DNA of 5,717 nt from Pseudomonadota bacterium. Its GTDB lineage: Bacteria > Pseudomonadota > Alphaproteobacteria > Rhizobiales > Hyphomicrobiaceae. The stretch spans positions 1 through 5,717 of the forward strand of contig JAEYYJ010000024.1 in assembly GCA_023430845.1 (NCBI GenBank), in the 5' to 3' direction. This document shows positions 1-5,359 of the stretch, one piece after another. Position 1 is the first letter of the stretch. Each line of letters begins with the position of its first letter. A model generated the notes under the pieces. The model searched no databases. It worked only from the letters and a program-made list of their open reading frames with translations, and had not been told where the DNA came from. Both the position numbers and the translations under genes were made by a program.

Positions 1-240
1 TCGCTCGTCAACATCTGGCTGGGCTCGGCCCCGCTGGCGTTCGCGATCTCCGCGATCTGCGTCCTCGTGTTCGCGGGCCTCACCGCCTATGACACGCAGC
101 AGATCAAGGACAACTACTACATGATCGCCGGCGACGGTGAGATGCTGGCCAAGGGTGCCGTGATGGGCGCGCTGAACCTGTACCTGGATTTCATCAACAT
201 GTTCCAGGGTATGCTGGCGCTCTTCGGCAGCAGAGAATGA
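1..240 (+). CDS. Bax inhibitor-1/YccA family membrane protein (3' end)
   Basis: The reading frame is open from base 1 and stops at TGA 238-240, giving the last 79 residues of a multi-pass inner-membrane protein. A hydrophobic segment (about residues 10-29) leads into the family signature AYDTQQIKD (29-37). This is followed by a short polar loop and then GALNLYLDFINMFQ (56-69), the hallmark last helix of BI-1/YccA proteins. In this family two acidic residues at these positions (here D31 and D63) form the pH-sensing dyad of the calcium-leak channel described for Bacillus YetJ. The loop between them looks longer here than in YetJ. The bacterial role is probably ion homeostasis or stress tolerance, but it is not established for this gene. 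The N-terminal two-thirds lies outside the window. An intrinsic terminator follows 46 bp downstream, so this is the last gene of its transcription unit. Confidence 0.93.
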   Translation, partial: SLVNIWLGSAPLAFAISAICVLVFAGLTAYDTQQIKDNYYMIAGDGEMLAKGAVMGALNLYLDFINMFQGMLALFGSRE

Positions 241-286
241 CGTAATTCGGTTGGCTGGGATTACTCGGCTGGCCGGGTAGGCTGAG

Positions 287-316
287 CAAGGGCCTCGTCG
301 CGAGACGGGGCCCTTG
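287..316 (+). terminator. Intrinsic terminator after the BI-1/YccA gene
   Basis: Arms 287-299 and 304-316 form a 13-bp stem closed by a GCGA (GNRA) tetraloop. The single imperfection (T295 opposite G308) is a G-U wobble in the + strand RNA and would be an A-C mismatch in the - strand RNA. That fits + strand transcription. The tail is TCGTTTG, so the U tract is weak. The position, 46 bp after the stop codon, fits. Confidence 0.75.
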
Positions 317-460
317 TCGTTTGTAGGAAACGTCGTTTGTGGCTAGCGTCGCGTGCTCAAGAAACGGGCACGACACTCACTTGCGTCCGCTCCTGCGCCG
401 CGCTACGCGATTCTGAAAGCGCTGCAGCTCGAGCAGTGCTCGGAATATCGCAGGTGCCCG

Positions 461-997
461 ATGCCCTCCCCGAACGTGCGCCCTGTCCGCGAAACGGACA
501 TTCCTGCTGTCACTGCCATCTATGCGCATGCTGTCTTGCACGGCTTCGCGAGCTTCGAGGTCGATCCGCCGGACGAAGCCGAGATGACGAAGCGTATGCG
601 CGCCGTCGTGGACGGCGGCTTTCCCTATGTCGTCGCCGAGGTGGACGGGAAGGTGCTGGGGTATGCCTATGCGGGCCTCTATCGGACACGGCCCGCCTAT
701 TGGAACAGCGCCGAGAACTCGGTCTACGTGTCACCCGATGCGCACCGCCTCGGCGTCGGCCGCGCGCTGCTGAAAGAGATCATCGAGATCATGTCCGAGC
801 GCGGCTTTCGCCAGATGATCGCGGTCATCGGTGATAGCGGCAATGCAGGTTCGATCGGTCTGCACCGCGCGCTCGGCTTCACGTACTGCGGGGTTATCCA
901 TTCAGTCGGATACAAGCACGGCCGCTGGCTCGACAGCGTGATCATGCAGCGCGCGCTCGGTCCCGGTGATACGGTAGCGCCGGACCGGGAGAGGTAG
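461..997 (+). CDS. GNAT N-acetyltransferase, phosphinothricin/MnaT-like
   Basis: This encodes a 178-residue acyltransferase, the usual length for the phosphinothricin/methionine-sulfoximine acetyltransferase group (Pat, MnaT/YncA). These enzymes move an acetyl group from acetyl-CoA to the amino group of an amino acid or analogue in the cytoplasm. The order of motifs matches the group: VRPVRETDIPAVTAIYAHAV (6-25), an ASFE segment (30-33), GYAYAGLYRTRPAYWNSAE (67-85), SVYVSP (87-92), the acetyl-CoA loop RLGVGR (96-101), and GNAGSIGLHRALGF (127-140), with a C-terminal GRWLDSVIMQ (154-163). The frame is open upstream to a GTG at 353, but the extra 36 residues resemble nothing in the family. I chose ATG 461, which places the N-terminal VRPVRETD where the family begins. 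The only RBS-like stretch is AGGTG at 452-456, which is close and weak. Substrate unknown; a real amino-acid detoxification role is inference. Confidence 0.9.
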   Translation: MPSPNVRPVRETDIPAVTAIYAHAVLHGFASFEVDPPDEAEMTKRMRAVVDGGFPYVVAEVDGKVLGYAYAGLYRTRPAYWNSAENSVYVSPDAHRLGVGRALLKEIIEIMSERGFRQMIAVIGDSGNAGSIGLHRALGFTYCGVIHSVGYKHGRWLDSVIMQRALGPGDTVAPDRER

Positions 998-1024
998 TCG
1001 CCCCGTCATTCGCGTCCTTGGCGC

Positions 1025-1085
1025 GAGGGGGCTGCTTGATAGTCGCGCGGCTCTGGCGCGACCGGCCCCGACCCCCCTTCTTTTT
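1025..1085 (+). terminator. Probable composite terminator of the acetyltransferase gene
   Basis: A perfect 7-bp inner stem GTCGCGC/GCGCGAC (1042-1048 with 1056-1062) sits inside a possible outer stem, AGGGGG (1026-1031) with CCCCCT (1073-1078). It is followed directly by TCTTTTT (1079-1085). The T tract lies on the + strand side, so it would stop transcription from the acetyltransferase, whose stop codon is 28 bp before. The outer stem encloses unpaired bases, so the exact fold is uncertain. Confidence 0.55.
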
Positions 1086-1121
1086 ATGACTTGGGGTGCT
1101 GCTTGCGCGGTGGCACAACTT

Positions 1122-1200
1122 CATGAGCGCGCGACCGCGCGCCGGCCAGTAGGCCGCGCCGAGAGCATGAGCGCGCGACCGCGCGCCGGCCGGTAGGCCG
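1122..1200. repeat. Two 35-bp direct repeats, each a double hairpin
   Basis: Units 1122-1156 and 1166-1200 are identical except for one base (A1148 versus G1192), with a 44-bp period. Each unit contains two adjacent inverted repeats. One is GCGCGC/GCGCGC around GACC. The other is CGGCC/GGCCG around AGTA in the first unit or GGTA in the second. The only difference between the copies falls in the second loop. The array sits between convergent genes and 7 bp beyond the stop codon of the HtrA-like gene, the usual place for REP-like elements that protect or end transcripts. No transposase or other copy is visible in this window. Whether it is a dispersed genomic repeat is unknown. Confidence 0.8.
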
Positions 1201-1207
1201 TCCTAAA

Positions 1208-2158
1208 TCAATGCAATACCGGCCCGCGGAGGAACGTGCGCCGGTCACCCGACTGGACCGTGACGTCCATGGTTTTGCCGTTGCGATTGATCGTCAGCGG
1301 CACCGGCGCGCCCGCCGGGCCGAGCGACCACACATTGCGGAAGAAGGTCGGCAAGCCACGCACATCCTGGCCGGCGACGGACATGACGATGTCGCCGACG
1401 CGCAGGCTCGACTTGCTGGCGGGGCCCTTACGCGACATGCCGGCGATCACGATGCGGTCGCCGACCTCGGCCGCGAAGATGCCGAGCCACGGACGCGGCG
1501 ACCTGCTCGGCCGGCCGATGGTGGTGAGGTCGTCGAGAATGGGTTTCAGCAGATCGATGGGTACGATCATATTGATGTCAACGGCCGACTCCTTGCTGTT
1601 CTCGCCGCCGCCTTGCTGCACCTGCAGGGAGCCGATGCCGAGCAATTCGCCCGACGGGCCGATAAGCCCGGTGCCACCCCAGTGCGGATGCGAGGGCGCG
1701 GTGAAAATGGCCTCGTCGAGCAGATATTCCCAATAGCCCGCGAATTCCTGCTTGGAGATGATGCGCGCCGCGATTGCATTCTGCCGGCCGCCGGCACCGG
1801 CGACGACCACATGATCGCCGACCTTGGTCTTCGCCGAAACGCCGAGCGTCATCGCCGGCACGTCGATGCGCGCGAGCGCCTGGACGAGACCGAAGCCGGT
1901 TTCCTGGTCATAACCGAGCACGTGCCCCTGCACCACGCGGCCGCCCGCGAGCGTCAGCCAAACGGTTTCGGCTTCGGTTACCAAATACCCGATCGTCAGA
2001 ACGAGGCCATCATTGCGGATGATCACGCCGTGGCCCGCGCGCTCCGTGCCGAGCGTCTCTGCCGTGAAGGCATCTGACGGAATGGTCGTGCGCACGCCGA
2101 CGATCGCACCGAGCACGCGATCGAGGTCGTAGTCATAGTCTTCTGGCTTGGGCTGCAC
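1208..2158 (-). CDS. HtrA-like (S1C) protein with PDZ domain, apparent pseudoprotease
   Basis: This encodes 316 residues from a GTG start. The layout is DegP/HtrA-like. A trypsin-like fold runs over about 15-205, with GHGVIIRNDGLVLTIGYLV (42-60), the GYDQETGFGLVQA strand (82-94) and HWGGTGLIGPSGELLGIG (159-176). A PDZ domain (about 222-304) opens with PWLGI and contains GPASKSSLRVGDIVMSVAGQDV. The three active-site positions are changed. The His of TNNHVV is Y58 (in TIGYLV), the Asp of TDLAVL is G88 (in TGFGLV), and the Ser of GNSGGPL is G161 (in WGGTGL). No signal peptide or membrane segment is seen, although HtrA proteins are usually exported. I infer a non-proteolytic binding or chaperone-like role. 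The start rests on a strong GGAGG six bases before GTG 2158 and on a promoter whose predicted transcript begins after the upstream ATG at 2206. That ATG, 16 codons earlier, has a stop codon directly before it and no RBS. Confidence 0.85.
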   Translation of the reverse strand: MQPKPEDYDYDLDRVLGAIVGVRTTIPSDAFTAETLGTERAGHGVIIRNDGLVLTIGYLVTEAETVWLTLAGGRVVQGHVLGYDQETGFGLVQALARIDVPAMTLGVSAKTKVGDHVVVAGAGGRQNAIAARIISKQEFAGYWEYLLDEAIFTAPSHPHWGGTGLIGPSGELLGIGSLQVQQGGGENSKESAVDINMIVPIDLLKPILDDLTTIGRPSRSPRPWLGIFAAEVGDRIVIAGMSRKGPASKSSLRVGDIVMSVAGQDVRGLPTFFRNVWSLGPAGAPVPLTINRNGKTMDVTVQSGDRRTFLRGPVLH

Positions 2159-2170
2159 GGCCTGCCTCCC
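2159..2170 (-). promoter_or_regulatory. Ribosome binding site deciding the HtrA-like start
   Basis: On the - strand GGGAGG (2170-2165) is followed by the six-base spacer CAGGCC and then GTG at 2158. This is the best Shine-Dalgarno match near the start of the gene. The alternative ATG at 2206 is preceded by an A/T-rich promoter-like sequence with no purine-rich site. Confidence 0.7.
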
Positions 2171-2208
2171 ATCCGGTTCGGTCCGCGGAGCGGGCCTGAG
2201 AGCCATTC

Positions 2209-2237
2209 ACAATACGTCGCGACTGCCATTGTCACAA
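2209..2237 (-). promoter_or_regulatory. Sigma70-type promoter of the HtrA-like gene
   Basis: On the - strand TTGTGA (2237-2232) is separated by 17 bp from TATTGT (2214-2209). The predicted transcription start is about 2201-2203, giving a leader of roughly 43 nt before GTG 2158. A second TTGTGA overlaps the -10 region (2212-2207). This promoter means the HtrA-like gene need not depend on the gene upstream. Confidence 0.55.
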
Positions 2238-2292
2238 CGTCTAAGGCCCTGCCCGCGGTTGCGAGCTTCGAGAGGGGATTACTGTGAATTGG

Positions 2293-3258
2293 CTACCGCG
2301 AGCCGCGGAACAAGCGCCATTTACCGCGCGCCTCGCTCTTTTCGCCCGCAGGAGATTTGTGGGCGCTGGACGCGCTGTCGGAGCTGCGCCGAGCGGGGCG
2401 GTTTGCGCTCGTCCCACGGATTTCGACCTCGGCCTCTTCCTCAGCCATGGAAGGTCCTTCGCGGAATATGCGCGGCGCGTGCCGCTCGGCCCGGTTCGCA
2501 GGTGCCGACGGGGCACCGTCGGCACCGATGATCGTGATCTCCGCAATCTCATCGTCTTCGCTGGGTATGTCCTGGTCGGACAACGCGCTCGTGACCATTT
2601 CCGATGCGGCGGGCACAGCTGCACGCTTCTGCTCGGGCTCCGCGAGCCGTGCGGTCGCGGGAAGACTCACCGGTCGCGCTGGTGTGGCCGTCACGGCCTC
2701 GGTGAGATCGGCAATCTCCGCCTCGAGCTGTGCAAGGCGCTGGGCCGTAACGTCAACGGCATTCTCTGGCTGGGCGGGCGGCGCACTCTCGGCGGCGGGC
2801 TCGACGGGCGTCGATGGTGGAGGACTGGTTTGTGCAGCGGCGCCGAGGCGCGCAAGCAGGGAACCGTTCGACGCCTTCTCGCCGTTGGCCGGCTCGCGGT
2901 CGGTCTGTGCGGCGTCGGATGCTCGATTGCCGCGCGGGGGCTTGGCACGCGATGTCCCGCCTTTTGCTGCTGTCGAACGCGGACTCTCGCTGGCGCTCGC
3001 GATCTCGCTCTCGGCCTTGATCTTGACGCGCTTCTTCGCCGATCCGGCTTCCCCACCAGCATCGGAGGGGACAGCGGGTGTCAGAATGCCGATCGCCTCA
3101 CGCAGCAAGGCACGGGCCTTTTCAACGGAAGCGGCGTTATCGGGCGCGCCGTTCGCGGCAAGGTGCTCGGAGAGCTTCCCGTCGATGGCTTCGATCGCAG
3201 CAATAATTTGCTGCACGCTTTCGGGCGCCGAGGCCGTGGCTTCGTGCTTGTCGTTCAC
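2293..3258 (-). CDS. Hypothetical Ala-rich, largely disordered protein
   Basis: This encodes 321 residues of no family I recognise. The N-terminal part (about 10-60) looks helical: SVQQIIAAIEAIDGKLSEHL and a VEKARALLREAIGIL helix. The middle is low complexity, rich in Ala, Ser, Pro and Lys/Arg, and probably disordered. A short heptad-like segment, AQRLAQLEAEIADLTEAV (172-189), could be a coiled coil. An acidic patch follows around 228-240 and AEEEAEVE at 272-279. The chain ends in a basic, aromatic tail, KWRLFRGSR. No signal peptide or membrane segment is seen. The frame is open further upstream, but GTG 3258 is chosen because GGGAAG (3269-3264) lies five bases before it and the sequence turns protein-like there. 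The long open frames on the opposite strand are Arg/Cys-rich and lack such a start. The HtrA-like gene follows 134 bp downstream in the same direction. A scaffold or adaptor role would be a guess. Confidence 0.72.
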   Translation of the reverse strand: MNDKHEATASAPESVQQIIAAIEAIDGKLSEHLAANGAPDNAASVEKARALLREAIGILTPAVPSDAGGEAGSAKKRVKIKAESEIASASESPRSTAAKGGTSRAKPPRGNRASDAAQTDREPANGEKASNGSLLARLGAAAQTSPPPSTPVEPAAESAPPAQPENAVDVTAQRLAQLEAEIADLTEAVTATPARPVSLPATARLAEPEQKRAAVPAASEMVTSALSDQDIPSEDDEIAEITIIGADGAPSAPANRAERHAPRIFREGPSMAEEEAEVEIRGTSANRPARRSSDSASSAHKSPAGEKSEARGKWRLFRGSR

Positions 3259-3393
3259 GTTCGCTTCCCGATTCGATCTGCCGTGCGTGCGGCAAGGCTG
3301 GCCAGCACGGATTAAAGCCGATTGCCTGGCCAATGCCCAGGGCAGGACCGCGTCGGATCATCAGAAACGGGGGAAAGCGCAGATCGGCGCTCT
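3259..3393. other. Leader region of the Ala-rich gene
   Basis: This 135-bp stretch lies between the - strand terminator and the GTG at 3258. I see no convincing -35/-10 pair here for the Ala-rich gene. It holds a small inverted repeat TGCCG/CGGCA (3279-3283 with 3290-3294) just upstream of the ribosome binding site, and the palindrome GCTGGCCAGC (3297-3306). The lack of a clear promoter leaves open that the gene is reached by read-through of the terminator upstream. Confidence 0.4.
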
Positions 3394-3426
3394 AAAAACA
3401 ATCGGGCCGGCTTCTTGCCGACCCGA
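3394..3426 (-). terminator. Strong intrinsic terminator on the - strand
   Basis: Read on the - strand, TCGGGTCGGC (3426-3417), loop AAGAA and GCCGGCCCGA (3411-3402) form a 10-bp stem with one G-U wobble, followed at once by TTGTTTTT (3401-3394). Read on the + strand the same position is a C-A mismatch and there is no T tract, so the direction is clear. No protein gene ends just before it: the nearest - strand stop codon upstream is at 3814, almost 400 bp away. It therefore ends either a small RNA or a leader transcript. Confidence 0.8.
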
Positions 3427-3550
3427 CATGCATGGCTATGCCACATAACGTTTGCCTGCTTGACCCGGTCTCGCCGCATGGCCCCGTGGGGCTGGGGGGC
3501 TGAGATATACGAGACCACGTTGCAAAGACCGGGTCCAGAGGCAACATGGT
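3394..3550 (-). ncRNA. Candidate small RNA or leader attenuator
   Basis: The 157 bases before and including the - strand terminator form a structured unit without a plausible protein. A 10-bp perfect stem pairs 3535-3526 with 3471-3462 (GACCCGGTCT with AGACCGGGTC). It is extended by a 6-bp stem TTGCCT/AGGCAA (3544-3539 with 3457-3452) across a small internal loop. Within the 54-nt apical part a short GCCC/GGGC hairpin lies around 3481-3492. A small TGGC/GCCA hairpin and then the terminator follow. A long irregular hairpin of about 160 nt is reminiscent of 6S RNA, but I cannot match known 6S sequence motifs and the gene context is not typical. The 5' end is a guess, since no clear promoter is visible. 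It could instead be a regulatory leader of the Ala-rich gene 135 bp downstream. Confidence 0.45.
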
Positions 3551-3813
3551 TTTTATCGCTGCCCTTTGGGGCGCGGACTGGACCGGATTTTGACCAAACC
3601 ACGGTAACCAGTGTTCGATTACGTCTGGAGAGCCCGAATTTGCGTCATTTTATGAGAAGAGGTCTGTAAAGACACAGGAACGGTGGATCTCCGCGCAGAT
3701 CTGCCGGTGTCGACGCCAGATGATTCGAATCATGACCATCTTATACTCAAAAGAACCTTATTCTGCTGTGTGGACGCGGCGACACGCGGGCGACCGCATG
3801 GCCATGCGCGGCC
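3551..3813. other. Non-coding stretch upstream of the candidate RNA
   Basis: No convincing gene is seen in these 263 bp. The open frames here are short, lack ribosome binding sites and have unlikely compositions. The stretch is richer in A/T than its neighbours around 3600-3670 and 3720-3765. It contains the GANTC palindrome at 3720-3733 and a second palindrome, GCATGGCCATGC (3796-3807), just past the stop codon of the CorC-like gene. A promoter for the candidate RNA would have to lie here or just downstream, but I could not single one out. Confidence 0.4.
3720..3733. promoter_or_regulatory. Perfect 14-bp palindrome made of two GANTC sites
   Basis: ATGATTCGAATCAT reads the same on both strands. 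Its core is GATTC directly followed by GAATC, so it holds two abutting GANTC sequences, the target of the alphaproteobacterial CcrM methyltransferase. The symmetry is what a dimeric regulator would bind. A TATAAG on the - strand lies close by (3744-3739). Function is not known. Confidence 0.45.
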
Positions 3814-5148
3814 TCAGCCGCGTGGCCGGCGCCCGCCTTTGAGCCGGCGACTTGCCAGTACCTTGTCGATGCGCCGCCCGTCGAGATCGATGACCTCGAA
3901 GGTCCAACCTCCGGCATCAACCTGCTCTCCGACCTGGGGCAAGTGCTGAAGGTGGGCGAGCACGAACCCCGCGACCGTGGCATAGCTTCGCTGCTCCGGC
4001 ACAGGGACGCCGATCTTGTCCGCCATTTCATCGACCGGCATGGCGCCGTTGAGCAGCCACGAGCCGTCGTCGCGCTCGACTGCGTGCGGCTCCTCCTCGG
4101 CGGTGGTGTCGGAGCGGAACACGCCGGCGATGGCTTCAAGGACATCCGCCGGCGTGACGAGGCCCTCGAAGTGTCCATATTCGTCGTGGATCAGAGCCAT
4201 CGGCACTTCCGCATCGCGCAGGACCGACAGCACGTCGAGTGCATCCATGGTCTCCGGCACGATTGGTGCCTTGCGGATGTGGCTGCGCACCTCGAACGTC
4301 TTGCCGGCAAGGATGGCGGCGAGCAACTCGCGTGTTTGCACGACGCCGATCAGGGCATCCGTCGAGCCGTCGCCGACCGGCAGGCGCGAGTGCGGCGTCG
4401 AGATCAGTCGTTGTCGAATTTCTGCTTCGGGTGCGGTTATATCGATCCAATCGACGTCGGTTCGCGGTGTCATCAGGCCGACGACCGCCCGATCTGCAAG
4501 CCGCATCACGCCCGAGATCAGCTCGCGCTCGCCGCTCTCGAGCACGCCCGCGGTCTCCGCTTCGAGAATGAGCGCGCGAATTTCCTCGTCCGTCACGCGG
4601 TTCTCGTTCTCCGTGCTCTGGCCCAAGAGTCGGAAGACGAGACGCGTCGAGGCATCGAGTAGCCAGACGGCAGGTTTGCCGATCTTGGCAACCATCGTCA
4701 TGAACGGCGCGACCATGCAGGCAATGCGTTCGGCATTGCGCAGCGCCAAGTTCTTCGGAACGAGCTCGCCAATGATCACCGAGAGATACGTGACGCTGAC
4801 GATGACGAGGCCATAGCCGAGCGGCCCGGCAGCGCGCGTCGGAACGCCAAGTCCTCTCAGCGCATCGGCCGCGTCCTGGCCGAATGCTTCGCCGGAGTAG
4901 GCACCGCTGATGATGCCGATGAGCGTGATGCCGATCTGTACGGTGGAGAGAAAACGACCGGGATTGGTCGCGAGTGCGAGTGCCGAGGCGGCGCCTGGTT
5001 GCGATGCAGTTGCTAAGGAGCGAAGGCGTGGGATGCGCGCGGATACGACCGCCAACTCGGAAAGCGCAAAAACGCCGTTGAGGAGAATAAGGGACAGGAC
5101 GATGAGAAGTTCGAGCACGTCATTGCTGGCTGACGTGGGTCCGTCCAA
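3814..5148 (-). CDS. CNNM/CBS/CorC hemolysin-family transporter
   Basis: This encodes 444 residues, the normal length for bacterial CNNM-type proteins (the TlyC/YtfL/CorC group), which sit in the inner membrane and are linked to Mg2+, Co2+ or polyamine export. Domains in order are a DUF21/CNNM membrane domain (about 8-175) and two CBS domains. The membrane domain has helices near 10-32, 66-86, 109-128 and 143-165, with LNGVFALSELAVVSAR at the first helix and the family motif IGELVPKNLALRNAE at 126-140. The first CBS domain starts at MTPRTDVDWID (226-236). The second, about 290-345, has HDEYGHFEGLVTPADVLEAI (321-340). A C-terminal CorC/HlyC domain (about 355-435) contains DGSWLLNGAMPVDEM. The start is TTG at 5148: GGGAG lies four bases before it, an in-frame stop lies five codons upstream, and a promoter predicts a 21-nt leader. 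It is a single-gene unit, divergent from the DUF6282 gene. The ion substrate cannot be told from sequence, and the name hemolysin is historical. Confidence 0.93.
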   Translation of the reverse strand: MDGPTSASNDVLELLIVLSLILLNGVFALSELAVVSARIPRLRSLATASQPGAASALALATNPGRFLSTVQIGITLIGIISGAYSGEAFGQDAADALRGLGVPTRAAGPLGYGLVIVSVTYLSVIIGELVPKNLALRNAERIACMVAPFMTMVAKIGKPAVWLLDASTRLVFRLLGQSTENENRVTDEEIRALILEAETAGVLESGERELISGVMRLADRAVVGLMTPRTDVDWIDITAPEAEIRQRLISTPHSRLPVGDGSTDALIGVVQTRELLAAILAGKTFEVRSHIRKAPIVPETMDALDVLSVLRDAEVPMALIHDEYGHFEGLVTPADVLEAIAGVFRSDTTAEEEPHAVERDDGSWLLNGAMPVDEMADKIGVPVPEQRSYATVAGFVLAHLQHLPQVGEQVDAGGWTFEVIDLDGRRIDKVLASRRLKGGRRPRG

Positions 5149-5175
5149 GCCACTCCCGTGTCATTGAGGGAACTC

Positions 5176-5204
5176 TAATTACGGCACCGCAAGGTGCACG
5201 TCAA
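5176..5204 (-). promoter_or_regulatory. Sigma70-type promoter of the CNNM/CorC gene
   Basis: On the - strand TTGACG (5204-5199), a 17-bp spacer and TAATTA (5181-5176) make a near-consensus promoter. The predicted start is near 5169-5170, about 21 nt before the TTG codon, which supports that start. The spacer contains the inverted repeat GCACC/GGTGC (5184-5188 with 5193-5197), which could be an operator. The remaining divergent region up to 5359 shows a small GGCGG/CCGCC hairpin (5234-5246) and no clear promoter for the + strand gene. Confidence 0.65.
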
Positions 5205-5359
5205 TAAGTTGGGCGTTGTGCATTGCGTGAGGAGGCGGCTGCCGCCAAACGCGCCTTATTGCCGCGAGCAGTTTGATCTAGACTGGACGTGCAGAAAAAG
5301 AGCGCCAGCCGATCATCGGTCAGGGCGTCGCGTACTGCGCAGAACCCAGGGAGTGAAAC

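Noticed and set aside
316..340. Nine-base direct repeat GTCGTTTGT (316-324 and 332-340)
   Set aside because: It is short, overlaps the terminator tail and has no partner signal; it could be chance.
353..460. N-terminal extension of the acetyltransferase from GTG 353
   Set aside because: There is no ribosome binding site and no resemblance to the family, whose homology begins right after ATG 461.
2284..3448. Two long + strand open frames opposite the Ala-rich gene
   Set aside because: They are Arg/Cys/Gly-rich, lack ribosome binding sites and show no domain. The - strand frame has a good GGGAAG site and protein-like composition, so these are mirror frames of GC-rich coding DNA.
3490..3520. 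GGGCTGAGATATAC resembling the TPP riboswitch (THI box)
   Set aside because: Only the CTGAGA part agrees. The second conserved half of the riboswitch is absent downstream and no thiamine gene is present.
3312..3669. Small open frames on both strands across the candidate RNA
   Set aside because: They are rich in Arg, Cys, His and Trp, have no ribosome binding site and cross the terminator, so they are unlikely to be genes.
3705..3740. GATTCGAATC resembling a tRNA T-arm
   Set aside because: No acceptor, D or anticodon arms can be built around it on either strand; it is simply a palindrome.
3796..3822. Palindrome and hairpin around the stop codon of the CorC-like gene as a terminator
   Set aside because: The stem CGCGGC/GCCGCG holds the stop codon in its loop but no T tract follows on the - strand, so I do not call it a terminator.
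3943..4816. Long + strand open frames opposite the CNNM/CorC gene
   Set aside because: The - strand frame has complete CNNM, CBS and CorC domains; the + strand frames show no domain and are mirror frames.
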